In this document: in pieces, positions 8,433 through 17,072 of the stretch
Layout: each line of letters starts with the position of its first letter
Numbering within the stretch: the stretch's first letter is position 1
Source: Oscillospiraceae bacterium
Lineage (GTDB): Bacteria > Bacillota > Clostridia > Oscillospirales > CAG-382
DNA: 64,000 bases
Reading direction: 5' to 3'
Assembly: GCA_015064895.1 (NCBI GenBank)
Contig: SVRI01000003.1
Coordinates: 1-64,000, forward strand
Made by a program: the position numbers and the translations under genes
Notes under the pieces: generated by a model
What the model saw: the letters and a program-made list of their open reading frames with translations, nothing else
What the model was told of the DNA's origin: nothing
Databases searched by the model: none

Positions 8433-8568
8433 ACAATCCCTCCGAGTTTTGCTCAGAAGCGCAAAACCCACCTCCCTTTACACAAGGGAGGCTCAGATAC
8501 AAAATGCCGGCAACATTGAAAGGCTCCCTTGTGTAAAGGGAGCTGTCACGAAGTGACTGAGGGATTGT
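8433..8568. mobile_element. MITE-like element, family D, copy 1
   Basis: Ends are the inverted repeat ACAATCCCTC/GAGGGATTGT. Inside are CTCCCTTTACACAAGGGAG and its near-mirror image, and the word GCTGTCACGAAGTGACTGAG. Shortened relatives are at 33680-33823 and 44922-45039. This word family is widespread in gut Clostridia. Confidence 0.75.
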
Positions 8569-8604
8569 AAAAACCAAATATAAATGTCCCTTATGGACAT
8601 ATTA

Positions 8605-8638
8605 CAAAGGGGCAGTGTATCTGCCTCTTTGTGTTTTT
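8605..8638 (+). terminator. Terminator-like hairpin directly before the next ribosome site
   Basis: Stem CAAAGGGGCAG/CTGCCTCTTTG with loop TGTAT, then TGTTTTT. The AGGAG of the following hydrolase gene begins 3 bases later. It may end valS transcripts or act as an attenuator. Confidence 0.6.
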
Positions 8639-8650
8639 CAGGAGAACTGT

Positions 8651-9286
8651 ATGAACATAAAATGCTTACCTCTTTCCTGCAACTGTTATATTGTGTCGGA
8701 CTGTGACGGCAATGCCGTACTTTTCGACCCCTGCGAAAGAGGAGAGGAAATTTACGCATATATAAAAGAGCAGGGACTTAATCTTTCTGCCGTTATCATC
8801 ACCCATGCCCATTTTGACCACATCTACGGTCTTGACGGAGTTCTCAACTCGGCAAAAGACGACGGCAAGGATATCCCTGTATATATCCACTCTGCCGACG
8901 CACCAGCCATGAGAAGCAGAGAAAAGAATCTGTCTTCACCCTTGTTCAGGATGCCGTATGAGTATACAGGTATACTTAATGAACTGTCCGACGGCGATGT
9001 TGTGGCGGTTGGTAATTTGAACTTCAGAGTGATGTCGGCACCGGGACATACCGTAGGAAGTGCCTGCTATATAAACGACGAAGAAAAGATAATCTTTGCA
9101 GGGGACGTTCTCTTTGAGGGCTCGATAGGAAGAACCGATTTTCCCGGCGGTGATATGGGTAAAATGAGAGAGTCTCTTAAAAGGCTCATGGAGCTTGATG
9201 ACTCATACCGTGTCTATTCGGGACACGGGGAAAGTACGACCATAGGTGACGAAAGAAACTGGAATCCCTATATTGCGGGGATTTGA
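8651..9286 (+). CDS. Metallo-beta-lactamase-fold hydrolase (glyoxalase II-like)
   Basis: 211 residues. The ATG at 8651 is chosen because AGGAGAACTGT precedes it. The binuclear zinc motif HAHFDH is at about residues 54-59, a further metal ligand is in GHTVGSACY, and FAGDVLFEGSIGRTDFPGGD provides the bridging Asp. The C-terminal YSGHGESTTIGDERNWNPY is typical of the short YcbL-type glyoxalase II-like hydrolases, which cleave thioesters such as S-lactoylglutathione analogues. Since Clostridia usually lack glutathione, the true substrate is open. Cytoplasmic. Confidence 0.88.
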   Translation: MNIKCLPLSCNCYIVSDCDGNAVLFDPCERGEEIYAYIKEQGLNLSAVIITHAHFDHIYGLDGVLNSAKDDGKDIPVYIHSADAPAMRSREKNLSSPLFRMPYEYTGILNELSDGDVVAVGNLNFRVMSAPGHTVGSACYINDEEKIIFAGDVLFEGSIGRTDFPGGDMGKMRESLKRLMELDDSYRVYSGHGESTTIGDERNWNPYIAGI

Positions 9287-9450
9287 AAAATGCAAAATGT
9301 AGAATTTTGGAGAGGTTTGCTGTCAGGATGTCCTGACAGTGCAGCGGTAATACGCTTTGTGCCTGCACGAGTGGTTTGGCAGCACATCAAAGGTTCTCCG
9401 ACTTTTCCGCGAAAAAGAGGGCTTGGATTTTCAACTAAAGATTGCCCGTG

Positions 9451-9600
9451 ATGTGAGAGGTAAGCTGCCGCGGCGAAGGAGAGAGGTCAGCGCAGACTTT
9501 CCGAGACTTCCGCTTTTGCTGATATTGGTGTCGAGCCATCTCTCCTTTTGAGCGGAGAATTTTTGGTACTTTTGTTTCGGGACAAAAGTACGAAAGAAGT
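9451..9600. repeat. Palindromic repeat family E, copy 1
   Basis: Starts ATGTGAGAGGTAAGC, contains GGAGAGAGGTCAGCGCAGACT, the mirrored CCATCTCTCC, and ends with the hairpin TACTTTTG/CAAAAGTA. A closely similar copy lies at 43009-43155. The 9287-9450 stretch before it holds no gene that I can support. Confidence 0.75.
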
Positions 9601-9640
9601 GTCACCGCAGTGTCGAAATCCCCTAAAGAAAGAAGAAAAC

Positions 9641-10006
9641 ATGAAAAAACTCCACCTTAACGATATCATTCTCAACATCTTAATAATCCTTCTGTGCATA
9701 TCCGTACCGATATGCCTTTCGGTCTTTGGAAAAGACCAAAAGAAGACAGTTGTTGTATCTGCCGAAGGTAAAGAGGCTTGTAGAATGCCTCTTGATAAAG
9801 ACGATAGCTTTGAGATAAACGGTGTTCGGATTGAGGTTAAGGACGGCAAGGCATACGTTTCCGAATCCGACTGTCCCGACCGACTCTGTACCGACATGAA
9901 AAAGGCGGAAAGAAACGGCGACAGTATCGTATGTGTACCTAATAAGGTGTCGGTGAAAATCGTCGGTGACGGTGAAGAAAAGGGGGTAGATGCAGTTGCA
10001 GGATAG
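9641..10006 (+). CDS. NusG domain II-containing membrane-anchored protein
   Basis: 121 residues. The ATG at 9641 follows AAAGAAAGAAG; an upstream in-frame start would add repeat-derived sequence. One N-terminal membrane helix (residues 9-27, IILNILIILLCISVPICLS) and then a small beta domain of the NusG_II type with the conserved SDCPDRLC motif near residue 77. This family is not the transcription factor NusG; it occurs next to Gx transporters and ApbE in Firmicutes, apparently as an extracytosolic redox accessory. The gene overlaps the next by 17 bp, so the three genes form one operon. Function inferred from context. Confidence 0.82.
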   Translation: MKKLHLNDIILNILIILLCISVPICLSVFGKDQKKTVVVSAEGKEACRMPLDKDDSFEINGVRIEVKDGKAYVSESDCPDRLCTDMKKAERNGDSIVCVPNKVSVKIVGDGEEKGVDAVAG

Positions 10007-10538
10007 TAAACAAAAAATAAAGAATCTGTCCTTCTGTGCACTGTTCCTTGCCGCGTCTGTCATTATTTCAATTGCAGAATCGGTAAGCGGTGTCAATGCA
10101 CTTATACCTCTGCCCGGTGTAAGACTCGGCTTTTGTAATATTGCGGTGACGGCATGTATGTACCTTGTTTCGATACCCGGTGCATTTGCCATTTCGGTAA
10201 TTAGACCGCTTTTCATGTTCGTGTTAACGGGAAATCCCGTTTCACTTGCCATGAGCATGTGCGGCTCGGTCCTTTCCTGCACATCTCTGTTTCTTACAAA
10301 AAAGCTTTACGGTAAAACCTTCAGCTTTGCAGGTGTTTCCTGTATTTCTGCCGTATTTCACAGTATAGGTCAGATTATTGCCGCAATGATTATTATGGGT
10401 GATACGGCACTTTTGTGGTACCTGCCCGTACTTATAGCCGCTTCAAGTGTTGCAGGTTCTGTCAGCGGCTGCATTATGAACCTTATACTGCCGAGGTTTT
10501 CGGTTATGCTGGGCGGAAAGGCGGGGTTTACAGCATGA
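9990..10538 (+). CDS. Gx transporter family membrane protein (Hpre_diP_synt_I)
   Basis: 182 residues with about five membrane helices. Pfam Hpre_diP_synt_I hallmarks are visible: IPLPGVRLGFCNIAV near residue 39 and RPLFMFVLTGNPVSLAMS near residue 73. Often mislabelled heptaprenyl diphosphate synthase component I, it is instead an ECF S-component-like membrane protein. It overlaps the NusG-II gene by 17 bp and the ApbE gene by 4 bp (ATGA). In EET-type gene sets I recall this pair with ApbE, which suggests flavin or quinone handling across the membrane. Confidence 0.85.
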   Translation: MQLQDSKQKIKNLSFCALFLAASVIISIAESVSGVNALIPLPGVRLGFCNIAVTACMYLVSIPGAFAISVIRPLFMFVLTGNPVSLAMSMCGSVLSCTSLFLTKKLYGKTFSFAGVSCISAVFHSIGQIIAAMIIMGDTALLWYLPVLIAASSVAGSVSGCIMNLILPRFSVMLGGKAGFTA

Positions 10539-11557
10539 AACGTATATGCATGATTGTCCTTTGCTTTGTGTTGTGTCTCTGTTCCTGCAGCGACGTATAC
10601 AGGTATACGAGCACCGAATTTTATTCCATGACCACCTTTGTAAATGTCATATCCGACGGCGACGGGAATTTTGACAATGTTGAAAACTATGCAAAGGATT
10701 TTGAAAACAGAATATCACGCACAAAATCCGACAGCGAAATAGCAAGGCTCAATAGAGACGGTTCGGCTGTGCTTTCCGAGGATACACTTTCAATTCTCAA
10801 AAAATCCCTTGAAATTGCGGTAAATACAGACGGTGCCTTTAACCCATGTCTCGGCACTTTGTCGGAGCTTTGGGACATAACTTCGGGAAAAGAGTATGTT
10901 CCCGACAAGGGGGAAATAGAGACAGCACTCAAAAATACTTCCTATGAAGAAGTAAAAATCGAAGGAAATAAAGTGACTCTGCCAAAGGGCATGAAAATAG
11001 ACCTCGGAGGTGTTGCAAAGGGATATGCACTCCAAAAGATGGTTGAGATTGAGTCATCGGAAAAGGACGCAAATGTTTGCGTAAGCATCGGCGGAAACGT
11101 GGGTGTCAGAGGTTCTTCAGAAGCAAACCGAAAGAATAATAAAGACGGATGGAATGTGGGTATCACAAATCCATTTGACAAAAACGAGCTTTCGGGCACA
11201 CTGACATTGACCAAAGGTTTTGTTTCGGTATCGGGTGCATATGAAAGGTTTTTTGAAAAAGACGGAAAGGTATACCACCATATTTTTGATTCAAAAACCG
11301 GCTATCCCGCCCAAAGCGATATAGCGTCAGCGGCGGTAATAAACAATGACGGACTTGAGGGCGATGCACTTTCCACGGCACTTTTTGTCATGGGAAGCAT
11401 AAAGGCTATTGAATTTTACAAGGAAAACAAATATAATTTTGACATGATTCTTGTTCTTGATGACGGGGATATACTGATAACTAAAGGAATAAAAGATAAA
11501 TTTACGGTAAATTCCTCGGCAAAGGGAATAAAATCCGATATAAAGGTTATTGATTAA
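10535..11557 (+). CDS. apbE: FAD:protein FMN transferase lipoprotein (ApbE)
   Basis: 340 residues from the ATG overlapping the previous stop codon. A lipoprotein signal peptide ends in LCSC, with Cys18 as the likely lipidated residue. ApbE motifs follow: FNPCLGTLSELWD, IDLGGVAKGYALQKM (about residues 155-169), VCVSIGGNVGVRG, and near the C-terminus IFDSKTGYPAQSDIASAAV with EGDALSTALFVMG. The enzyme splits FAD and attaches FMN to a Thr or Ser of exported redox proteins, in a Mg-dependent reaction on the outer face of the membrane. No FMN_bind target protein is encoded in this window. Confidence 0.93.
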   Translation: MKRICMIVLCFVLCLCSCSDVYRYTSTEFYSMTTFVNVISDGDGNFDNVENYAKDFENRISRTKSDSEIARLNRDGSAVLSEDTLSILKKSLEIAVNTDGAFNPCLGTLSELWDITSGKEYVPDKGEIETALKNTSYEEVKIEGNKVTLPKGMKIDLGGVAKGYALQKMVEIESSEKDANVCVSIGGNVGVRGSSEANRKNNKDGWNVGITNPFDKNELSGTLTLTKGFVSVSGAYERFFEKDGKVYHHIFDSKTGYPAQSDIASAAVINNDGLEGDALSTALFVMGSIKAIEFYKENKYNFDMILVLDDGDILITKGIKDKFTVNSSAKGIKSDIKVID

Positions 11558-11582
11558 ATAAATTCAGAAGGAGGATTTCTCA

Positions 11583-12737
11583 ATGATGAAAAAGTTTTTA
11601 ACTCTTATGCTTGTAATCTCACTTGTATGCCTCGGTGCATGCGGTAAAGACGAAGTAACAAAAAACAATGATGATAATGACAGGCAGAATGAGACAGAAC
11701 AGCCAAAGACCGAGCAGGAAAATGAACATCAGACACCGGAGGTTGAAAATCAGGAAATTTCCGAAAAAGAACCCGATGTAGAGCTCACACCTTCCGTATT
11801 TATCGAAAAAATCGGTGCGTCACTTTCAGAGGGCGGCATGTATTATGAAGATGCAGTAAGACTCTGTGAGGCGGTTGTTTCCAAGGATAAGGGAGCATTT
11901 GCCGAATTTACATTTGGCAATGACGAATACTATGACTTTCTCGACAGAGCAAACATTTCCTCATATACCCTCTATCCTTTCGAGTTTTCACAGGAAAAGA
12001 TTGACGAGTATACTGCCGCAAATCTCTACCTTGCAACTCAGGATAACTATATAGTGGAGTTTGATGTAACCGACAGCAATTGTGAAGAATTTAAGGTCGG
12101 CAAATGTGCTTATTACTTCGGACTCGAAATGGACCCTGTTGCAGGAAACATGCTTCAGGTGTTCGTGCCCATTGAAAGAGCAGAGGAAAAGGTGACGGTA
12201 TCTTATGATTCCGACTATACACAGATGTTTATAAAGGAATTTACCGCACTATATCTCGGCGGTCTTGATGAAGGCAGAAACTACGCCGATTCCTTTGATT
12301 TTTCAAACTGCTCACATCTTATAACCCACCTTATGGCAAGAAGCCCTGCTTACGGTGAACCGCCCTATACCCTTGATGAGGTAAATGAATTTATATCCGA
12401 CAGCTTTGACGGACATACGGGAATCAGCGTTTCGAATATTGACTACGGTGCCTGGACAAGTGCAGGAAAGCTTTACGGAAACAGCGGCGATCCTGACCGT
12501 ATTTTCGGCTGCAGTTGGGGACACGGCGGTACAACGTTGGTGCATGACATTGTGAAAACCGAAACCGACGGCGACAGGAAAACTATGACCGTCAAGACCT
12601 ATGCCGATTATTCCAAGGTGGCAGAGGCGTATACCCTCGTATTCTACTTTGCCGGTGCAGATGATGACTACCCATGTCTTACAATGATCGAAAAGAAGGA
12701 TGACACGGGACGAAATGCGGCGGTGTGGTCGATTTAG
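11583..12737 (+). CDS. Lipoprotein of unknown function
   Basis: 384 residues. A lipobox LGAC with Cys20 is followed by a Glu/Asn/Gln-rich linker of about 45 residues and a mixed alpha/beta domain from residue 65. The region SFDGHTGISVSNIDYGAW and GCSWGHGGTTLVHDIVKTE looks like a folded beta-rich domain, but I do not recognise the family. It starts 25 bp after apbE with its own AGGAGGA ribosome site, so it is probably in the flavin operon. I searched by eye for the FMN-attachment pattern SGAT and did not find it. Stop codon is TAG. Confidence 0.7.
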   Translation: MMKKFLTLMLVISLVCLGACGKDEVTKNNDDNDRQNETEQPKTEQENEHQTPEVENQEISEKEPDVELTPSVFIEKIGASLSEGGMYYEDAVRLCEAVVSKDKGAFAEFTFGNDEYYDFLDRANISSYTLYPFEFSQEKIDEYTAANLYLATQDNYIVEFDVTDSNCEEFKVGKCAYYFGLEMDPVAGNMLQVFVPIERAEEKVTVSYDSDYTQMFIKEFTALYLGGLDEGRNYADSFDFSNCSHLITHLMARSPAYGEPPYTLDEVNEFISDSFDGHTGISVSNIDYGAWTSAGKLYGNSGDPDRIFGCSWGHGGTTLVHDIVKTETDGDRKTMTVKTYADYSKVAEAYTLVFYFAGADDDYPCLTMIEKKDDTGRNAAVWSI

Positions 12738-12799
12738 ACTGTCTGTTGGCAATTTTTTACAAAAAGCTTGTCAAAATTATGCTTTTTAAGTGCAAATAC

Positions 12800-12828
12800 T
12801 TGAAATATTTAAATATGCATTATATAAT
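12800..12828 (+). promoter_or_regulatory. Promoter of fucI
   Basis: TTGAAA, 17-bp spacer, TATAAT, about 50 bp before the fucI start codon. Confidence 0.78.
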
Positions 12829-12878
12829 TATGTAAGTAAATGAATTTACAATATAAACTACAGGAGGAATATTTTATT

Positions 12879-14714
12879 ATGGCAGAATCAAGATATGTCG
12901 GCGGATACCCCGTAATCGGTATCAGACCCTGTATCGACGGCAGACGCGGCCCCATGATGTTAAGAGAAAGCCTTGAACCTACAGTTTGGGCAATGGCTGA
13001 GGCTGTTAAAAAACTTTTTGAAGAAAATCTTTACTACTCCAACGGCGAACCCGTTAAGGTAGTTATGGCAGACACTTCCATCGGACGTGTTCCCGAAGCT
13101 GCAGCTTGTGCAGAAAAGTTCAGAAAGGAAGGCGTAGATATTACACTTTCCGTAACTTCATGCTGGTGCTACGGCTCAGAAACCATGGATATGGATCCTA
13201 ACACCATCAAGGGTGTTTGGGGCTTTAACGGTACAGAAAGACCAGGGGCCGTTTACCTTGCAGCAGTTCTTGCAGGTCATGCACAGAAGGGACTTCCCGC
13301 ATTCGGTATCTACGGTCACGAGGTTCAGGACGTAAAGGACGTAGGTGAAATCCCCGAAGACGTTAAGGAAAAGCTCTTAAGATTTGGTCGTGCAGCCGTT
13401 GCAGTTGCTACAATGAGAGGTAAGTCTTACCTTCAGATCGGTTCCCAGTGTATGGGTATTGCAGGCTCTATCATGGATCAGGACTTTGTTGAAAGCTACC
13501 TTGGAATGCGTGTTGAGTCTGTTGACGAAGTAGAAGTTCTCCGCCGTATGGAAGAAGGCATCTACGACGAGGCTGAATATCAGAAGGCACTCAAGTGGAC
13601 ACGCGAACACTGCAAGGAAGGCAGAGATGACAACCCCGAAACAACACCCTTCCTCGGCGAAGACAGAAAGATTAAGTTTACACAGGAAGAAAAGGATAAG
13701 CAGTGGGAATTTACAGTCAAGATGTACTGCATTATCAAGGACCTCATGGCAGGCAACAAGAATCTTCCCGACGCATTCGAGGAAGAAAAGGTTGGTCACA
13801 ACGCCATTGCAGGCGGCTTCCAGGGTCAGAGACAGTGGACAGACCACTGGCCTAACTGCGACTATCCCGAAGCACTCCTTTCCTCAACATTTGACCACAA
13901 CGGTGCAAGAGAACCCTACACACTTGCAACAGAAAACGACATTCTCAACGGTATCGGTATGCTCTTTATGAGACTTCTTACTCACAGAGCACAGATTTTT
14001 GCCGATGTTCGTACATACTGGTCCGGCGAAGCTACAGAAAGAGTTACAGGCTATAAGCTTGAAGGCAAGGCAAAGGAATCTGACGGTATTATCCACCTTC
14101 TCAACTCCGGTGCTGCTTGTCTTGATGCCTGCGGCGAATGTACAGACGAAAACGGCAACGCTACCATGAAGAAGTGGTGGGAAGTTACAGACGAAGACAT
14201 CAAGAAGATGACAGACGCTACCGTTTGGTGCGAAGCAGGCTTTGACAACTTCAGAGGCGGTGGATTCTCCAGCCACTACACAACAAGAGCCGAAATGCCC
14301 TGTACAATGATAAGACTTAACCTCGTTAAGGGTCTCGGTCCCGTTCTTCAGATTGCTGAAGGCTGGACAGTAAAGCTTCCCGACGAAGTTTCCGACACAC
14401 TTATGGAAAGAACAAATCCCACATGGCCTTGCACATGGTTCGCACCCAGATGCGACGGCAAGGAAGGCAGCCCCTTCAAGACAGCATACGAAGTTATGCA
14501 GAACTGGGGAGCTAACCACGGTGCTATTTCCTACGGACACATCGGTGCAGACCTTATTACTCTCTGCTCCATGCTCAGAATTCCCGTATGTATGCACAAC
14601 GTACCCGAAGAAAAGATCTTCAGACCTGCCGCTTGGAATGCATTCGGTATGGATAAGGAAGGTCAGGACTACAGAGCATGTGCTGCTTACGGTCCTCTTT
14701 ATAAGAAGTATTGA
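12879..14714 (+). CDS. fucI: L-fucose isomerase
   Basis: 611 residues, close to the family's usual 590-610. The ATG at 12879 is used because AGGAGG lies upstream; a frame extension of 13 codons carries no ribosome site. Recognised stretches: [20 protein letters not shown] near the N-terminus, [31 protein letters not shown] near residue 195 with metal ligands, and [17 protein letters not shown] near the end. It converts L-fucose to L-fuculose with Mn2+, and related sugars such as D-arabinose. The fuculokinase and aldolase are not in the window. Terminated by a strong hairpin at 14733, so it is monocistronic. Confidence 0.96.
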   Translation: MAESRYVGGYPVIGIRPCIDGRRGPMMLRESLEPTVWAMAEAVKKLFEENLYYSNGEPVKVVMADTSIGRVPEAAACAEKFRKEGVDITLSVTSCWCYGSETMDMDPNTIKGVWGFNGTERPGAVYLAAVLAGHAQKGLPAFGIYGHEVQDVKDVGEIPEDVKEKLLRFGRAAVAVATMRGKSYLQIGSQCMGIAGSIMDQDFVESYLGMRVESVDEVEVLRRMEEGIYDEAEYQKALKWTREHCKEGRDDNPETTPFLGEDRKIKFTQEEKDKQWEFTVKMYCIIKDLMAGNKNLPDAFEEEKVGHNAIAGGFQGQRQWTDHWPNCDYPEALLSSTFDHNGAREPYTLATENDILNGIGMLFMRLLTHRAQIFADVRTYWSGEATERVTGYKLEGKAKESDGIIHLLNSGAACLDACGECTDENGNATMKKWWEVTDEDIKKMTDATVWCEAGFDNFRGGGFSSHYTTRAEMPCTMIRLNLVKGLGPVLQIAEGWTVKLPDEVSDTLMERTNPTWPCTWFAPRCDGKEGSPFKTAYEVMQNWGANHGAISYGHIGADLITLCSMLRIPVCMHNVPEEKIFRPAAWNAFGMDKEGQDYRACAAYGPLYKKY

Positions 14715-14732
14715 TTTGCGTTTGATACAACT

Positions 14733-14763
14733 ACACCCCGTACTTTCCCGGGGTGTTTTTTTG
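14733..14763 (+). terminator. Terminator of fucI
   Basis: Stem ACACCCCG/CGGGGTGT, loop of 8, then eight T. Confidence 0.9.
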
Positions 14764-14798
14764 TTGTGTGCATAAAACAACAAATTCACATAAAAATG

Positions 14799-14827
14799 TT
14801 GTAATTTGTAATGATATGTGGTAAAAT
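14799..14827 (+). promoter_or_regulatory. Promoter of the trypsin-like protease gene
   Basis: TTGTAA, 17-bp spacer, TAAAAT, 28 bp before the start codon. Confidence 0.65.
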
Positions 14828-14855
14828 GTAGAAAATTCAACTTTGGAGGCTTTTT

Positions 14856-16892
14856 ATGAAGAGAACTCTTTTGAAAATTCTTTTCTGTATCTGCGTGTCG
14901 GCAATGCTTTTTGCCATGGCGACAGTGGGTTATGCAGAAGAAGAAAAACTCTACGAAAAGTACGGTTATGACGAAAACTTTGAATATGAAAGCGAATATA
15001 TCGGCCATGCTCTTAAATCAACAACGGTTTTGATTCAGAACGAGGTTGATATTGATTTGGAGTATGACACATTCGAAATTGACGATGATGCTTTCTTTAC
15101 GGCAATGGATGAGGAACTTGGCTCAAATTACGGTGAGTCTGATGTGGCACTTTTGCTCAGAGATTATCTTGACAGTGATAATTATGACTTTTTTGGAAGC
15201 TTCATCATTAAAACAGGTGAGACTTTAGTCTATGATTTTTATGACGGTCCATATTCATCGGGCAGCGGTGCAGTAGTCAGCGAAGACGGCTATATCATTT
15301 CCAACTCACATGTAGTTTCCATTTCCGAAGAGGAAGTGGCTGAAAACCTTAGTGATTTATTCCTTAATTATGAGTATAACTGTGTTTATGAAGACTGTCA
15401 GAGCATGGCACAGATTCTTGAAAACTACTGCGGAATTGTGTTCAGTGATTATGATTTGGAAGGTCTTACAAACTATCTGTACTATAACCATTCAACCTTG
15501 AGATACGATATTGCTATTGAACAGTATGCGTATTTCCCTTCTTCCACCGGTGATACTGATTTTAATGAAGCGGTAAAACGCTCCTTTGATGTTGTTTATG
15601 ACAGCGAAATGAATGTCGATGTAAACATGGTCGAAGGTTTTACAAAGGACCTTGCAATTGTTAAGGCAAGAAACGTAAAGAATCTTGTTGCCCTTGAACT
15701 GTCCGAAAGCTATCCTCAGTCCAACAGTAAAGTTAATTCTGCGGGCTTTCCCGGTATATCTGAACTCAACTTCGACCAGGTAAGTACCGCTTCATCACTC
15801 AGTGCTACCATTGAAGAAGGTACCGTTTCAAGAGTTGTTGCAATATCCGGTCAGCAGTATAAGGCGATTCAGATTTCCAATAACATTGCCAGCGGTAACA
15901 GCGGCGGTCCTTCGGTAGATAAAACACTTAAAATAGAAGGCCTTAACACCTACGGCTGGAATGACGGTTCGGGTGCGGCAGGTGTAAGCTATATGATTCC
16001 TGCCGAGTATATCGTTGATATGCTTGATGATGAAGATGTTGAGGTTCAGATCGGCGATACAACAAAGACGTTCCTTACAGGTGTTCAACTGCTTCAGCTC
16101 GGATATGGCGATGCGGCAGAGGAATGCTTTGAATTTGTAAGAAAGAGTCAGAAGCAGACACCTTTTGTTGAGGAACTTATAGAAACTGCCGATGAGCTTG
16201 AAGGCGGATATCCCGAAGGTACAGAACCTGAGGAAGAACCCGAAGAAAAGCCTGAGGAAGAACCCGAAAAGGTAACCGATGATAAGGAAAATGAAGAAGA
16301 CACGGATGACGACGAGGAAAAGGATGACGATGAGGAAGAAAAGGACGACGAAAAGAAGTCTGACGTGTCCGGTTTTGCTGCTATCGGCGACTTCATCGTA
16401 GATAATATCCTTCTTATTTGCTGTATCGGCGGAGGAATACTTCTTGTTACGGCAGGACTTGTGGTTCTTTTCGTAATTCTTGCAAAGAAGAAAAAGAAGA
16501 AGGTTCTTGAAGATAAGATTGCAGCTATAAAGCACGCTCAGCCTGCAGTACCTGCCGAGGATGATAACGCAAAGACAATTGTTATGCCTGCAGTTTCTGC
16601 AGAACCCGTTGCTCCTGCAGAACCCGTTGCTCCTGCAGAACCCGTTGCACCTGCAGTGCCCGTTGCTCCCGCAGTGCCCGAAGCACCTGCAGTGCCCGAA
16701 GCACCTGTAGTGCCCGAAGCACCTGTAGTGCCCGAAGCACCCGTTGCATCTGCGACACCTGAAGTTCCTGCGGCACCTGTGGCGGCAGAGACTGTCGAAA
16801 TTGTCAGCACAATGAGAAAGAGCAAACCCGAAGAGCAAGAGGAATCCGAAGGTTCGGAATTTTTCCACTCGGCTGATAATATGGATCTTTAA
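14856..16892 (+). CDS. Membrane-anchored trypsin-like (HtrA/S1C-type) serine protease
   Basis: 678 residues. Signal peptide residues 1-27 (cut after VGYA). Catalytic triad visible: His152 in ISNSHVV, Asp265 in KDLAIVKA, Ser349 in ASGNSGGPSVD. About 110 residues separate His and Asp, far more than in DegP, so an insertion lies between them. No PDZ domain follows; instead a Glu/Asp/Lys-rich linker, a transmembrane helix at about residues 515-540 and KKKKKK, then a tail of PVAPAEPVAPAVPEAP repeats. If the lysines stop transfer, the repeat tail is cytoplasmic while the protease is outside. GGAGG precedes the start; a strong terminator follows. Confidence 0.88.
   Translation: MKRTLLKILFCICVSAMLFAMATVGYAEEEKLYEKYGYDENFEYESEYIGHALKSTTVLIQNEVDIDLEYDTFEIDDDAFFTAMDEELGSNYGESDVALLLRDYLDSDNYDFFGSFIIKTGETLVYDFYDGPYSSGSGAVVSEDGYIISNSHVVSISEEEVAENLSDLFLNYEYNCVYEDCQSMAQILENYCGIVFSDYDLEGLTNYLYYNHSTLRYDIAIEQYAYFPSSTGDTDFNEAVKRSFDVVYDSEMNVDVNMVEGFTKDLAIVKARNVKNLVALELSESYPQSNSKVNSAGFPGISELNFDQVSTASSLSATIEEGTVSRVVAISGQQYKAIQISNNIASGNSGGPSVDKTLKIEGLNTYGWNDGSGAAGVSYMIPAEYIVDMLDDEDVEVQIGDTTKTFLTGVQLLQLGYGDAAEECFEFVRKSQKQTPFVEELIETADELEGGYPEGTEPEEEPEEKPEEEPEKVTDDKENEEDTDDDEEKDDDEEEKDDEKKSDVSGFAAIGDFIVDNILLICCIGGGILLVTAGLVVLFVILAKKKKKKVLEDKIAAIKHAQPAVPAEDDNAKTIVMPAVSAEPVAPAEPVAPAEPVAPAVPVAPAVPEAPAVPEAPVVPEAPVVPEAPVASATPEVPAAPVAAETVEIVSTMRKSKPEEQEESEGSEFFHSADNMDL
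16608..16755 (+). repeat. 15-bp tandem repeats coding for APVAP/APVVPE units
   Basis: About ten near-identical 15-bp units of the type GCTCCTGCAGAACCCGTT within the protease tail. Length changes by slippage would stay in frame. Confidence 0.8.
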
Positions 16893-16912
16893 TCCGGAAG
16901 ATTTACAAAACT

Positions 16913-16944
16913 AAGCCCCAAGGTTTGTGCCTTGGGGCTTTTTA
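16913..16944 (+). terminator. Terminator of the protease gene
   Basis: Stem AAGCCCCAAGG/CCTTGGGGCTT with a 6-base loop and a T run. Confidence 0.9.
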
Positions 16945-16972
16945 CGGCAGATTATTGTATATTTGAGCTTGC

Positions 16973-17001
16973 TTGACATAAGAAGCTTTGCGGGGTATAA
17001 T
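16973..17001 (+). promoter_or_regulatory. Perfect consensus promoter of the alpha-mannosidase gene
   Basis: TTGACA, exactly 17 bp, TATAAT, 72 bp before the start codon. Confidence 0.88.
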
Positions 17002-17072
17002 GGTTTTGGCTATATAAACAGCATTTAAGAGTGTAATATAGGGTGCAATTGTAAAACGAAAGGATGGTTTTT

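Noticed and set aside
9641..10006. Transcription factor NusG
   Set aside because: The protein has a membrane helix and only the domain-II-like fold; it lacks the NGN and KOW domains.
15828..16868. A 346-codon minus-strand open frame with many Cys and Arg
   Set aside because: It mirrors the protease gene's Glu/Lys-rich and Pro/Ala repeat region; composition is an artefact of the repeats.
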